Shown here in pieces: positions 33,262 through 41,779 of a stretch of DNA of 64,000 nt (positions within the stretch are counted from its first letter, which is position 1; every line of letters begins with the position of its first letter). The position numbers were made by a program, and so were the translations under genes. The notes under the pieces were generated by a model, which ran no database searches, was not told the DNA's origin, and saw only the letters and a list, made by a program, of their open reading frames with translations. This stretch comes from Micromonospora carbonacea (GTDB lineage: Bacteria > Actinomycetota > Actinomycetes > Mycobacteriales > Micromonosporaceae), in NCBI RefSeq assembly GCF_014205165.1, contig NZ_JACHMZ010000001.1, positions 4,880,501 through 4,944,500 on the forward strand. The letters are read 5' to 3'.

Positions 33262-33672
33262 GTGAGTCTTGACGACAACGAACTGCCCCGCACCGAGGAC
33301 GAGTGGCGGGTCCGGCTCAGCCCGGAGGAGTTCCAGGTGCTACGCGAGGCGGGCACCGAGCGCCCGTGGACCGGCGAGTACGTGGACACGAAGACCCCCG
33401 GGGTCTACCGCTGCCGCGCCTGCGGGGCGCAGCTCTATCCCAGCGACACCAAGTTCGACTCGCACTGCGGCTGGCCGAGCTTCGACGACGCGATCCCGGG
33501 CGCGGTGAAGGAGATCGAGGACGACAGTCACGGCATGCGGCGCACGGAGATCCGCTGCGCCCGCTGCGACAGCCACCTCGGGCACGTCTTCCGGGGCGAG
33601 GGCTTCACCCCGAAGGACACCCGGCACTGCGTCAACTCGATCTCGATCCGGCTGGAGCCGGCGCAGGGCTGA
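33262..33672 (+). CDS. msrB: Peptide-methionine (R)-S-oxide reductase MsrB
   Basis: Cytoplasmic repair enzyme of 136 residues that reduces methionine-R-sulfoxide in proteins. The four zinc cysteines are in CRAC and CARC, the active-site selenocysteine-equivalent Cys is in TRHCVNS, and the family core HCGWPSFDD and SHLGHVF are intact. Length is normal. GTG start, apparently leaderless. Its pairing with a divergent end-joining polymerase may be coincidental or may reflect common oxidative-stress use. Confidence 0.96.
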   Translation: MSLDDNELPRTEDEWRVRLSPEEFQVLREAGTERPWTGEYVDTKTPGVYRCRACGAQLYPSDTKFDSHCGWPSFDDAIPGAVKEIEDDSHGMRRTEIRCARCDSHLGHVFRGEGFTPKDTRHCVNSISIRLEPAQG

Positions 33673-33677
33673 CGGGC

Positions 33678-33710
33678 GGCGGCCCGGTTCCGCCCGGGGC
33701 GCGGGCCGCC
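33678..33710. terminator. Bidirectional terminator hairpin
   Basis: Stem GGCGGCCCG/CGGGCCGCC with a 15-base loop between the converging msrB and CBM48 genes. Confidence 0.6.
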
Positions 33711-33711
33711 G

Positions 33712-33987
33712 TCAGACGATCAGCACGCTGCCCTGCTCGTCGACCCGGTCGGCGGACTCGTCGTCGAGCCAGACGCCGCCGGTGGCGAGATAGCGGAACC
33801 GGTACGCCCCGGGCCGGAGCCGGACGGTCACCGTACGGGTGCCGTCGCGTCGGGTGACCAGCTCGTGGCGGCCCGGCTCCCAGCCGTTGAAGGAGCCGAC
33901 CACGCTCACCGGGCCGGCCGGCGCCTCGCGGGGCAGGCAGAAGGTGACCCGGGTCTGGTTGCCGAAGAGCCTGCTGCGCTTGATCAC
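33712..33987 (-). CDS. Isoamylase N-terminal / CBM48-like small protein
   Basis: Stand-alone early-set beta-sandwich of 91 residues of the kind that binds glycogen. Core marks are VTFCLPREAPAGPVSVVGSF, NGWEPGRHEL, and the late YRFRYLATGGVWLDDESAD. There is no catalytic domain and no signal peptide, so it may be a carbohydrate sensor or adaptor in the cytoplasm. ATG start with GGAGGACG upstream. Confidence 0.85.
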   Translation of the reverse strand: MIKRSRLFGNQTRVTFCLPREAPAGPVSVVGSFNGWEPGRHELVTRRDGTRTVTVRLRPGAYRFRYLATGGVWLDDESADRVDEQGSVLIV

Positions 33988-34147
33988 GTCGTCCTCCGGG
34001 GGTCGAGGCTTTCACCAGGCACAACGCCCGACACGCCGGTCGCGACACGCCGCCCGGTAAGACCGTTTTCTGCTGTTTTGGCCGCCCGGTTCGGGCCGCT
34101 GGCGCACGCTGGGGGACATCTGTCCTTTCGGCTACGGGGGTTCGGCG

Positions 34148-34408
34148 ATGGCGACGTGCGAGGTCTGCGGCAACGACTACTGGATGGCGTTCGAGGTGCG
34201 CACGGTCAGCGGCGACGTGCACACCTTCGACTGCTTCGAGTGCGCGACGCACCGGCTGGCCCCGATCTGCGAACACTGCCAGGTCAAGATCGTGGGCCAC
34301 GGGGTCGAGGTGTCGGGGCGCTTCTTCTGCTGCGCGCACTGCGCCCGGCAGGAGGAGGGCGACCGGGGCGCGGAGATCCGCGACGCCGTGGGCGCCCGCC
34401 CCCGCTGA
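34148..34408 (+). CDS. Prokaryotic metallothionein-like zinc protein
   Basis: Eighty-six residues with four cysteine pairs: CEVCGNDYW at the start, CFECATH, CEHCQVKIVGHGVE and CCAHCARQ near the end, plus a tail of charged residues. The layout matches a small actinobacterial family annotated as prokaryotic metallothionein, predicted to hold zinc in two rubredoxin-like knuckles. Metal storage or a protein-binding role are both possible. The ATG follows GGGGGTT; a copy of the GGGCCC repeat starts three bases after the stop. Confidence 0.8.
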   Translation: MATCEVCGNDYWMAFEVRTVSGDVHTFDCFECATHRLAPICEHCQVKIVGHGVEVSGRFFCCAHCARQEEGDRGAEIRDAVGARPR

Positions 34409-34410
34409 GA

Positions 34411-34494
34411 CGAAGGAAGGGCCCCTTCTTAACACGGGTGTTAACAGGGGGCCCTTCCTCTACAGAATGCGTTAACAAGGGGCCCTTCCTTGCG
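34411..34494. repeat. Dispersed GGGCCC/GTTAAC repeat, copy 2 (longest)
   Basis: Three GGGCCC-type blocks (GAAGGAAGGGCCCCTTC, AGGGGGCCCTTCC, AAGGGGCCCTTCCTTG) separated by TTAACACGGGTGTTAAC and CTACAGAATGCGTTAAC. It looks like one and a half copies of the unit. Confidence 0.85.
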
Positions 34495-34510
34495 CCGAGG
34501 GCGGGCGGCC

Positions 34511-34516
34511 TAGCAT
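34511..34516 (+). promoter_or_regulatory. -10 box (TAGCAT) of a leaderless transcript
   Basis: TAGCAT ends six bases before the GTG at 34523; no Shine-Dalgarno sequence is present. Confidence 0.55.
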
Positions 34517-34522
34517 CGGCGG

Positions 34523-35122
34523 GTGTCGCCGCAGACGGTCGAGGCCCGGATCGCCTCCTTCGCCCAGTTGGACGCCCGCACCCTCCACGACCTGCTACGG
34601 CTGCGGGTCGACGTGTTCGTGGTGGAGCAGCGGTGCCCGTACCCGGAACTCGACGGCCGGGACGTCGAGCCGGGCACCCGGCACGTGTGGCTGACCCGCC
34701 CGGCTCCCGCCGGCCGGCGGCCCGGGGATGACGCCGACGAGGCGGTCGAGGGCGGCGAGGGCGACGCTGGGAGCGAGGGCGACGCCGGCCACGTCGACGC
34801 CGGGGGCGGGGCCGAGAGCTACGGCGGCGTCGTGGCGTACCTGCGGATCCTGGCCGACCCCGACGGCCTGGCGCGGATCGGCCGGGTCGTGGTCGCGCCG
34901 GGGGCCCGGGGCGGCGGCCACGCCGGGCGGCTGATGGCCGAGGCGCTGGCCGCGGTGGGCGACCGGCCGTGCGTGCTGGAGGCGCAGTCCCACCTGGTCG
35001 GCTTCTACGCCCGGCACGGCTTCGCCGTCAGCGGGCCGGAGTACGTCGAGGACGGCATCCCGCACACCCCGATGCGCCGGCAGCCCGCCCCCACCGACGC
35101 CCCGGAGGGCACCGAAAATTGA
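34523..35122 (+). CDS. ElaA-like GNAT acetyltransferase with an acidic insertion
   Basis: Acetyltransferase of 199 residues. The opening LDARTLHDLLRLRVDVFVVEQRCPYPELDGRD is the ElaA/YjaB-type core. Acetyl-CoA loop VVVAPGARGGGHAGRLM follows, then VLEAQSHLVGFYARHGF and EDGIPHTPM, typical of ElaA. Between the first strand pair and the core, residues about 65-95 form an insertion of Asp, Glu, Gly and Ala (DADEAVEGGEGDAGSEGDAG) absent from usual members. The substrate is unknown. Confidence 0.88.
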   Translation: MSPQTVEARIASFAQLDARTLHDLLRLRVDVFVVEQRCPYPELDGRDVEPGTRHVWLTRPAPAGRRPGDDADEAVEGGEGDAGSEGDAGHVDAGGGAESYGGVVAYLRILADPDGLARIGRVVVAPGARGGGHAGRLMAEALAAVGDRPCVLEAQSHLVGFYARHGFAVSGPEYVEDGIPHTPMRRQPAPTDAPEGTEN

Positions 35123-35247
35123 CACACCCCGATGGGTGTGGGAATCTCGCAGCAGAGCCGCCACGGGAGCAACTCGCACCGGCACGGGAGGGGCAACTCC
35201 CGCGATCCGGGCGTCGTCACAGTCGACCCCTCATCCCGGAGGCTCCA

Positions 35248-36348
35248 TTGTCCACCCTCGTGCGCAGGCGTTCCACGCCGCGCCTGGCAGCCTGGCTGCT
35301 CGCCGTCGGCACGGCCGCCGCCATGCTGCTCACCACCGCCCTGGCGAACCCCGCGTCCGCCCACGGGTCTGTCGTCGACCCCGCGTCCCGCAACTACGGC
35401 TGCTGGCAGCGCTGGGGCGCCGACCACATGAACCCCGCCATGGCCACCCAGGACCCGATGTGCTGGCAGGCGTTCCAGGCCGACCCGCAGGCCATGTGGA
35501 ACTGGATGGGCCTGTTCCGGGAGGGCGTCGCCGGCAACCACCAGGCCGCCATCCCCGACGGCCAGCTGTGCAGCGCCGGCCACACCCAGAGCGGCCAGTA
35601 CAACTCGCTGGACACGATCGGCGCGTGGAAGACCACCTCGATCTCCAACAGCTTCCGCATCAAGCTCGACGACCAGGCCAGTCACGGCGCGGACTACATC
35701 CGGGTGTACGTGACCAAGCAGGGCTTCGACGCGCTGACCAAGCCGCTGGGCTGGAACGACCTGGAACTGGTCGGCCAGATCGGCAACACGCCGGCGTCCC
35801 AGTGGAAGAAGGAGGCGTCGGGCGTGTCGATCCAGGTGCCGGCCAACGCGCCGGGACGCACCGGGCGGCACATCGTCTACACGATCTGGCAGGCCAGCCA
35901 CCTCGACCAGTCGTACTACCTGTGCAGCGACGTGGACTTCGGCGGTGGCGGCCCGACCACCCCGCCCACCACGACCCCGCCCACCACGCCGCCGCCGACC
36001 ACCCCTCCCCCCACCACGCCGCCGCCGACGACCCCGCCGGCGACCGGGGGCTGCACGGCGACCTACCGGCCCGTCTCCTCCTGGAACGGCGGGTTCCAGG
36101 CCGAGATCGACGTGACCGCCGGCTCGTCGGCGATCAAGGGCTGGACGGTGACCTGGACCTGGGCCAACGGCCAGCAGGTCAGCTCCTACTGGAGCTCGAC
36201 GGTGACCACCAGCGGGTCCACGGTGACCGCGCGCAACGCGGCGTACAACGGGTCGCTGGCCGCCGGGGGGAAGACCTCGTTCGGGTTCGTCGCCTCGTCG
36301 ACCGGCACCAACACCGCGCCGACCCCCACCTGCACGCCGACCGTCTGA
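35248..36348 (+). CDS. Secreted AA10 lytic polysaccharide monooxygenase with a CBM2
   Basis: Copper enzyme that oxidatively cleaves crystalline chitin or cellulose; 366 residues. The signal peptide ends at ANPASA, leaving His39 as the N-terminal residue of the copper histidine brace (HGSVVDPASRNYGCW); the second brace His is near 146 in ASHGADYIRVYV. The AA10 domain ends near YYLCSDVDFG, followed by a Pro/Thr linker and a family-2 carbohydrate-binding module from GGCTATYRPVSSWNGG to the end with its paired cysteines. The start is taken as TTG at 35248 because GGAGG lies five bases upstream; the next GTG, four codons later, is too far from it. It fits with the sugar importer at the left edge. 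Confidence 0.93.
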   Translation: MSTLVRRRSTPRLAAWLLAVGTAAAMLLTTALANPASAHGSVVDPASRNYGCWQRWGADHMNPAMATQDPMCWQAFQADPQAMWNWMGLFREGVAGNHQAAIPDGQLCSAGHTQSGQYNSLDTIGAWKTTSISNSFRIKLDDQASHGADYIRVYVTKQGFDALTKPLGWNDLELVGQIGNTPASQWKKEASGVSIQVPANAPGRTGRHIVYTIWQASHLDQSYYLCSDVDFGGGGPTTPPTTTPPTTPPPTTPPPTTPPPTTPPATGGCTATYRPVSSWNGGFQAEIDVTAGSSAIKGWTVTWTWANGQQVSSYWSSTVTTSGSTVTARNAAYNGSLAAGGKTSFGFVASSTGTNTAPTPTCTPTV

Positions 36349-36412
36349 CGGCCGGCGGCACGACGCCCGCGCGGCAGGCCGACGGCACGACGCCCGCCCC
36401 GCGCGGCGGCGC

Positions 36413-36471
36413 GCGTTAAGAAGGGCCCCCTGTACAACGTTCTGCGTTAACAGGGGGCCCTTCCTTGCGCC
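36413..36471. repeat. Dispersed GGGCCC/GTTAAC repeat, copy 3
   Basis: GTTAAGAAGGGCCCCCTGTAC and GTTAACAGGGGGCCCTTCC face each other around AACGTTCTGC between the convergent LPMO and hemQ genes; the arms could pair as a terminator. Confidence 0.8.
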
Positions 36472-36478
36472 TAGCCCC

Positions 36479-37180
36479 TCAGGGCAGACAGGTGACGATG
36501 TCGGCGATCGCGCGGCGCCGGCCCGTGTAGAACGGGACCTCCTCCCGGACGTGCCGGCGGGCCCCCGACGCCCGCAGGTCACGCATCAGGTCCACGATGC
36601 GGTGCAGCTCGTCGGCCTCGAAGGCGAGCATCCACTCGTAGTCGCCGAGGGCGAACGAGGCGACCGTGTTGGCCCGCACGTCCGGGTACCCCCGGGCCAT
36701 CTTCCCGTGCTCGGCGAGCAGCTCGCGCCGCTCGGCGTCGGGCAGCAGGTACCACTCGTAGGAGCGGACGAACGGGTAGACGCACAGGTACGCCCGCGCC
36801 TGTTCGCCGGCCAGGAACGCCGGGATGTGGCTCTTGTTGAACTCCGCCGGCCGGTGCAGGGCGAGCTGCGACCACACCGGGGTCAGCGCCCGGCCCAGGG
36901 TGGTGCGGCGCAACCGCAGGTACGCGTCCTGGAGCGCGTCGCTGGTCGGTGCGTGCCACCAGATCATCAGGTCGGCGTCGGCGCGCAGCCCGGCGACGTC
37001 GTACGTGCCGCGCACCGTCACGTCCTTGCCGGCCAGCTCGGCGAAGAGCGCCTCGACCTCGCCGGTGACGTTCTCCCGCAGCGACGGCAGCGGGCTGGTC
37101 GCCCGGTACACCGACCACATCGTGTAGCGGATGCTCTCGTTGAGCTCCCGCAGCCGCGCCGCGTTGGTCTGCTCGGTCAT
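36479..37180 (-). CDS. hemQ: Coproheme decarboxylase HemQ (chlorite-dismutase-like)
   Basis: Last enzyme of the coproporphyrin-dependent heme pathway, converting coproheme III to heme b with hydrogen peroxide; 233 residues. Visible marks: [12 protein letters not shown] at the start, [25 protein letters not shown], and the catalytic Tyr region [13 protein letters not shown], followed by [26 protein letters not shown]. Length and order are normal. It overlaps the hemY stop, so hemE-hemY-hemQ run as one operon. Confidence 0.95.
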   Translation of the reverse strand: MTEQTNAARLRELNESIRYTMWSVYRATSPLPSLRENVTGEVEALFAELAGKDVTVRGTYDVAGLRADADLMIWWHAPTSDALQDAYLRLRRTTLGRALTPVWSQLALHRPAEFNKSHIPAFLAGEQARAYLCVYPFVRSYEWYLLPDAERRELLAEHGKMARGYPDVRANTVASFALGDYEWMLAFEADELHRIVDLMRDLRASGARRHVREEVPFYTGRRRAIADIVTCLP

Positions 37181-38589
37181 GCCGATCCTCCCAGTGCCGT
37201 GATGATCTCCTCGGCCGCCGTCGCGCCGGAGCGGACGCAGACCGGGATGCCGACGCCGTCGTAGCCGGCGCCGGCCAGGGCCAGCGTGGGGTGCGCGCCG
37301 CGCAGCGCCGCCCGCACGGCGGCCACCCGGTCGAGGTGCCCCGGGGTGTACTGCGGCAGCGAACCGCCCCAGCGCTGCACGTGGCGGGCCACCGGCGCGG
37401 GCAGCGGGACGCCGAGCACCTTCGACAGCTCCCGGTGCACCGCCTCCGCCAGGTCGTCGTCGGTGACCTGGAGGGACGCCTCCTCGCCGTAGCGGCCCAC
37501 GGAGGCCCGGACCAGGGCCAGCCCGTCCGGCCGGGCCAGGTGCCCCCACTTGGTGGTGAAGAACGTCGACGCCTTGATCAGCAGCCCCTCGGTGGCCGGC
37601 ACCAGGAACCCGGACAGCGCCGGCAGCTCCGGGCGGGGCAGCGCGAGGGTGACCAGCGCGACGCTCGCGTAGTCCAGCTCGCCGACGGTCGCCGCGGCCC
37701 CGGCGAGGTCGGCGACGCCGGCCAGCAGGCGGGCCGCCGGCCGGGCCGGGACGGCGAGGAGCACCGCGTCCGCGTCGACCAGCTCCGGGTCGCGGGTGGG
37801 GCCGACGGTCAGCCGCCAGCCGGTCGCCGTCGGGGTCAGCTCCCGCACGGCCGCGGTGCGGCGGATCGTCGCCCCGCCGGCCGTGGCGGCGGCCTCGACG
37901 AGCCGGCTCAGCCCGCCGGCCAGGGTGCCGAAGACCGGCTCGCCGGGGGCGCGGGGCGCGGCGGCCTGCGCCGCCCGGACCGCGCCGAGCAGGGTGTGCT
38001 CCACCCGGGCCGCGCGGGCCAGCGCCGGCATCGTGGTGGCCAGGGACAGGCCGTCGGCCCGGCCGGCGTAGACGCCGCCGAGCATCGGGTCGACCAGCCG
38101 GTCGACCACGGCGTCGCCGAACCGGGCGCGGACCAGCGCCCCGACGGAGACGTCCGCGTCGGGGGCCAGCAGCGGCCGGCCGGCGTCGCGGTCGGCGTCC
38201 GCGGCGGGCTCGGCCACCGCCGTCACCTTCGCCAGATCCCCGGGTACGCCCACCAGCGTCCCGCCCGGGACCGGGCGCAGCCCCCCGTCGACGACCAGGG
38301 CGGCCTGCCCGACGCTGGGGTGCACGATGTCGCCGGCCAGGCCGAGCCGGCGCACCAGGGCCACCGCGGCGGACTCGCCGCCGGCCGGGTCCCGCATCAG
38401 GAACGACTCCGCGCCGAACTCCACCGGCCCGCCGGCCAGCTCGCCGGTGCGCAGCTTCCCGCCGAGCACGCCGGACTGCTCGTAGACGGTGACCTCGGTG
38501 CCGGCCGGGGCCCGGTCGGCCAGCCGGACGGCGGCGGCCAGCCCGGTGATCCCGCCCCCGACGATCGCCACCCGCCACGGCTGCCGCAC
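37177..38589 (-). CDS. hemY: Coproporphyrinogen III oxidase (HemY/HemG type, FAD)
   Basis: FAD-dependent oxidase of 470 residues that oxidises coproporphyrinogen III to coproporphyrin III. The N-terminus has the dinucleotide fold [19 protein letters not shown], then [20 protein letters not shown] and [11 protein letters not shown]. The C-terminus has [20 protein letters not shown], the second FAD contact. GTG start at 38589 with AGAGGGGG upstream. It lies 14 bp after hemE and overlaps hemQ. Confidence 0.93.
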   Translation of the reverse strand: MRQPWRVAIVGGGITGLAAAVRLADRAPAGTEVTVYEQSGVLGGKLRTGELAGGPVEFGAESFLMRDPAGGESAAVALVRRLGLAGDIVHPSVGQAALVVDGGLRPVPGGTLVGVPGDLAKVTAVAEPAADADRDAGRPLLAPDADVSVGALVRARFGDAVVDRLVDPMLGGVYAGRADGLSLATTMPALARAARVEHTLLGAVRAAQAAAPRAPGEPVFGTLAGGLSRLVEAAATAGGATIRRTAAVRELTPTATGWRLTVGPTRDPELVDADAVLLAVPARPAARLLAGVADLAGAAATVGELDYASVALVTLALPRPELPALSGFLVPATEGLLIKASTFFTTKWGHLARPDGLALVRASVGRYGEEASLQVTDDDLAEAVHRELSKVLGVPLPAPVARHVQRWGGSLPQYTPGHLDRVAAVRAALRGAHPTLALAGAGYDGVGIPVCVRSGATAAEEIITALGGSA

Positions 38590-38603
38590 GGTCGCCCCCT
38601 CTG

Positions 38604-39695
38604 CTATTCGCCCGGTCGCGCGGACACCTCGTGCACCAGCGCGACCACCCGGGTCAGCACGTCCGGATCGGTCTCCGGAAGGACGCCGTGACCGAGGTTG
38701 AACACGTGGCCGGGGGCCGACCGCCCCTCGGCGAGGATCCGCCGCACCTCCGCCTCGACCACCGGCCACGGGGCGAACAGCACGCACGGGTCGAGGTTGC
38801 CCTGCACGGCCTTGTCCGCGCCGACCCGGCGGGACGCGACGTCCAGCGGCGTACGCCAGTCGACGCCGACCACGTCCGCGCCGGCCTCGCCCATGGCGGG
38901 CAGCAGCTCGGCGGTGCCCACCCCGAAGTGGATCCGGGGCACCCCGGCGTCGGCCAGCCCGGCCAGCACCTTCGTCGAGTGCGGCAGCACGTGGCGCCGG
39001 TAGTCGGCCTCGGACAGCGCCCCGGCCCACGAGTCGAACAGCTGCACCGCCGACACGCCGGCCTCGACCTGCACCCGCAGGAACGCCAGCGTCACCTCGG
39101 CCAGCCGGGCGCACAGTGCGTGCCACAGCTCCGGCTCGCCGTGCATCAGGGCCTTGGTCTTCGCGTGGGTCCGCGACGGCCCGCCCTCGACCAGGTAGCT
39201 GGCCAGGGTGAACGGGGCCCCCGCGAAGCCGATCAGCGGGGTGTCGCCCAGCTCGGCGACGAGCAGCCGCACCGCCTCGTCGACGTAGGAGACGTCGTCG
39301 CGGCCGATCCGCCGGATCCGCTCGACGTCGGCGGCGGTGCGCACCGGCTCGGCGACCACCGGCCCGGTACCCGCGACGATGTCCAGCTCGACCCCGGCGG
39401 CGGCCACCGGCACCACGATGTCGCTGAACAGGATCGCCGCGTCGACCCCGTGCCGGCGGACCGGCTGGAGGGTGATCTCGGCGACCAGCTCGGGGCGGCG
39501 GCAGGACTCCAGCATCCCGACGTTCTTGCGGATCTCGCGGTATTCCGGCAGCGAACGGCCGGCCTGGCGCATGAACCAGACGGGGGTGTGCGGGCCGGGC
39601 TCGCGCCGGCAGGCCCGGACGAACGGCGACCCGCCCGTCCCGGTGCGGCGGGATTCTCCGTCTCGGGCGGCGGTGCCCGTCGTCTCGGTGCTCAT
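38604..39695 (-). CDS. hemE: Uroporphyrinogen decarboxylase
   Basis: Decarboxylates the four acetate groups of uroporphyrinogen III to give coproporphyrinogen III; 363 residues. Signature segments are [16 protein letters not shown] and [17 protein letters not shown], plus FSDIVVP (catalytic Asp), QLFDSWAG and [10 protein letters not shown]. The ATG at 39695 begins MSTETTG. There is no clear ribosome site, and CACGAT seven bases upstream suggests a leaderless transcript that drives the heme operon. It diverges from the DUF3000 gene across a repeat. Confidence 0.95.
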   Translation of the reverse strand: MSTETTGTAARDGESRRTGTGGSPFVRACRREPGPHTPVWFMRQAGRSLPEYREIRKNVGMLESCRRPELVAEITLQPVRRHGVDAAILFSDIVVPVAAAGVELDIVAGTGPVVAEPVRTAADVERIRRIGRDDVSYVDEAVRLLVAELGDTPLIGFAGAPFTLASYLVEGGPSRTHAKTKALMHGEPELWHALCARLAEVTLAFLRVQVEAGVSAVQLFDSWAGALSEADYRRHVLPHSTKVLAGLADAGVPRIHFGVGTAELLPAMGEAGADVVGVDWRTPLDVASRRVGADKAVQGNLDPCVLFAPWPVVEAEVRRILAEGRSAPGHVFNLGHGVLPETDPDVLTRVVALVHEVSARPGE

Positions 39696-39754
39696 CGCGG
39701 CTATCGTGCCACGCCCCCGGACCCCCTCCCCCACCCCGGCCGCCTTTTGTGACG

Positions 39755-39797
39755 TGCAAGGAAGGGCCCCCTGTTAACGCATCCGGTAGAGCAGGGT
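39755..39797. repeat. Dispersed GGGCCC/GTTAAC repeat, copy 4 (partial)
   Basis: GCAAGGAAGGGCCCCCTGTTAAC, written here in parts as GCAAGGAAGGG plus CCCCCTGTTAAC, followed by GCATCCGGTAGAGCAGGG. The second palindromic block is degraded. Unlike the others it lies between divergent genes, in the promoter zone. Confidence 0.7.
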
Positions 39798-39879
39798 GCC
39801 CCGCTCACCGTCCACCGTTGGTGGGGCCGCCGCCGCAGGCCGTCGGCGTGCCGTTCCGGCGGCTGGGCGGCAGGCGGCA

Positions 39880-39885
39880 TAGGCT
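39880..39885 (+). promoter_or_regulatory. -10 box (TAGGCT) of a leaderless transcript
   Basis: TAGGCT lies six bases before the ATG at 39892; the surrounding 15 bases are identical to those before the Cys-rich peptide at 4.5 kb. Confidence 0.6.
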
Positions 39886-39891
39886 GCCGGC

Positions 39892-40464
39892 ATGGCCCCC
39901 CCGATCGCGCTCCCGGAGACCTTCGCCCGCGCGGTCGCCGGGCTGCGGTCGGCCGCGCCCCGATCGGAGATCGTCCTGGAGGAGGTCGGCGCGCCGCAGC
40001 GCCTCGCGCCGTACGCTTTCGCGCTCTCCGCGACGGTGCTGCGCGACGGCGACGAGGTGGCCACCGGGCGGCTGATCCTGCTGCACGACCCCGCCGGGCA
40101 CGAGGCGTGGCAGGGCACCCTGCGGCTGGTCACCTACGTCACGGCGGAGCTGGAGATCGACCTGGCCGCCGACCCGCTGCTGCCCGGGGTGGGCTGGACC
40201 TGGCTGACCGACGCGCTGGACGCGCAGGACGCCCCGCACCGGGCGATCGGGGGCACGGTCACCCAGACCATGTCGACCCGGTTCGGCGACCTCGCCGGGC
40301 CGCCGGCCGCCGGCGACATCGAGATCCGGGCCTCGTGGACCCCGCTCGGCGAGGACCTCACCCCGCACCTGATGGCCTGGTGCGCCCTGCTCGCCTCGAC
40401 GGCGGGCCTGCCCCCGCCCGGGGTGACCTCCCTGACGGAGCGCCGCCCGGCGGGCGCGGCCTGA
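39892..40464 (+). CDS. DUF3000 family protein
   Basis: Conserved actinobacterial cytoplasmic protein of 190 residues, function unknown. Family marks are LPETFARAVAGLRSA, IVLEEVGAPQRLAPYAFALSA, GRLILLHDPAGHEAWQGTLR and GVGWTWLTDALDAQ, ending GLPPPGVTSL. In mycobacteria the homologue (Rv2680) lies between the RNase D and hem genes, as it does here. The conserved position hints at a link with heme synthesis or RNA turnover, but there is no biochemical evidence. Confidence 0.9.
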   Translation: MAPPIALPETFARAVAGLRSAAPRSEIVLEEVGAPQRLAPYAFALSATVLRDGDEVATGRLILLHDPAGHEAWQGTLRLVTYVTAELEIDLAADPLLPGVGWTWLTDALDAQDAPHRAIGGTVTQTMSTRFGDLAGPPAAGDIEIRASWTPLGEDLTPHLMAWCALLASTAGLPPPGVTSLTERRPAGAA

Positions 40465-40492
40465 CCGACCGCCGCAAGCCGCAAGCCGCAAG

Positions 40493-40550
40493 CCGCAGAT
40501 CTTGGCAAATCTCGGCCCCTGGAGGGGCCGTTTCGCTCCAAGATCTGCGG
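40493..40550. terminator. Palindromic element with nested stems
   Basis: Outer arms CCGCAGATCTTGG (40493-40505) and CCAAGATCTGCGG (40538-40550); inner stem CGGCCCC/GGGGCCG (40513-40519 and 40524-40530). Preceded by four 7-bp GCCGCAA-type repeats (40471-40497). Lies between convergent genes; structure parallels the 23.75 kb element. Confidence 0.75.
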
Positions 40551-40634
40551 GTGCCGGGCCCGGTGCAGCCCGGCCCCGCCCGTCGTGGCGCGGGCGGGGC
40601 TGGGCTGGGCGGGTGACTTCCTGACTGCGCGCTG

Positions 40635-41693
40635 TCAGAGGTAGTTCTCGGCCTCGTCGCAGACCTTGTTCATGCCCTCGGTGGCCTTGTCGTACGCGGC
40701 CTTGTTGTTCGCCGCCGCGGCGGTCAACGCGCTGGTCAGCTTGTCCAGGCAGGTGGCGATGACCTTCTTCTGCCGGGCCTGCTCGTCCCGGTCGTTGCGG
40801 GTGCCGGTGAGGTCCTGCTCGGTGTTGGAGAGCTTCTCCCGCACGGCCTGCAGGTCCGTCTTGAGCTTCTCGATCTCGGTCTTGTTCGCCGCGATCGTGC
40901 CGTCCCGCTCGCTGACCTGGCCGGTCAGCCGCTTCTCGGTGCGGTCCAGCTCGCTGCTCTTGGTCACGTAGAGGCCGGTCATCACGCCGCCGAGGACGAA
41001 GAGCAGCCCGGCCACCACGGCCAGGACCAGCACCTTGCGCCTGCCTCGGCCCGCGCCCGGCGTCGGGGCGCCGTAGGGCGGCGGCGCGCCGGGCGGACCG
41101 TAGGACGCCGGTGCGCCCGGCTGGCCGTGGGGCGGCACCGTTCCCGGCGGGCCGGACATCGGCTGGCCGAAGGCCGGGCCCGAGGCAGGCGGCACCGACA
41201 TCGGCTGGCCGAACCCCGGCGACGGCTGCCCCGGACCGGAGACCGGCGGGTGCCCGGCGCCGGAGACCGGCGGCGTCGACACCGGCGGGTGCCCGGCGCC
41301 GGAGACCGGCGGCGTCGACACCGGCGCGGTGAACGGCTGCGTCGGCTGCTGCGGCGGCGTCCCGTACTGGCCCGGGTTGAACGACTGGGTCGGCTGCGGC
41401 GCGCCCTGCTGGACCGGGCCGAACTGCTGGGTCGGCTCCGCCGCCGGCTGCGGCGATCCGTACTGGCCCGGGGTGAACGGCTGCGTCGGCTGCGGCGCGC
41501 CCTGCTGGACCGGGCCGAACTGCTGCGTCGGCTCCGCCGCCGGCTGCGGCGTCCCGTACTGGCCCGGGGCGAACTGCCGGGTGGGCTCCGCCGGCTGGCC
41601 GGTCGGGTCGTACTGCGGGGGCACGGGCTGGCCGGGGCCGCCCGGCGGCGGATACGGCGGCTGGCTCCCCGGCCCGGTCGGTGGCTGCGACAT
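40635..41693 (-). CDS. Proline/glutamine-rich single-pass membrane protein with coiled coil
   Basis: Protein of 352 residues. The first 210 form a repetitive cytoplasmic domain with two copies of a 32-residue unit (EPTQQFGPVQQGAPQPTQ core) and two of PPVSGAGHPPVST. A membrane helix (VLVLAVVAGLLFVLGGVMTGLYV) follows, then an outside coiled coil (LDRTEKRLTGQVSERDGTIA and a longer stretch) and a C-terminal helix with two cysteines (ATCLDKL, NKVCDEAENYL). I do not recognise a named family. The ATG has GGAGGAAGAG upstream. It follows the HtrA-like gene and both have the same Pro-rich/TM/coiled-coil plan, so they may act together. Confidence 0.75.
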   Translation of the reverse strand: MSQPPTGPGSQPPYPPPGGPGQPVPPQYDPTGQPAEPTRQFAPGQYGTPQPAAEPTQQFGPVQQGAPQPTQPFTPGQYGSPQPAAEPTQQFGPVQQGAPQPTQSFNPGQYGTPPQQPTQPFTAPVSTPPVSGAGHPPVSTPPVSGAGHPPVSGPGQPSPGFGQPMSVPPASGPAFGQPMSGPPGTVPPHGQPGAPASYGPPGAPPPYGAPTPGAGRGRRKVLVLAVVAGLLFVLGGVMTGLYVTKSSELDRTEKRLTGQVSERDGTIAANKTEIEKLKTDLQAVREKLSNTEQDLTGTRNDRDEQARQKKVIATCLDKLTSALTAAAANNKAAYDKATEGMNKVCDEAENYL

Positions 41694-41779
41694 TCTTCTC
41701 TTCCTCCAGGTGGGGCGGCCCGTGGCCGGGGCCGCGACGAACCGGCTGGTACGGAACGGACGGCGCGGAACGGCCGAGG

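Noticed and set aside
40471..40497. CRISPR-like repeats
   Set aside because: Four 7-bp direct repeats without spacers; simple slippage sequence.
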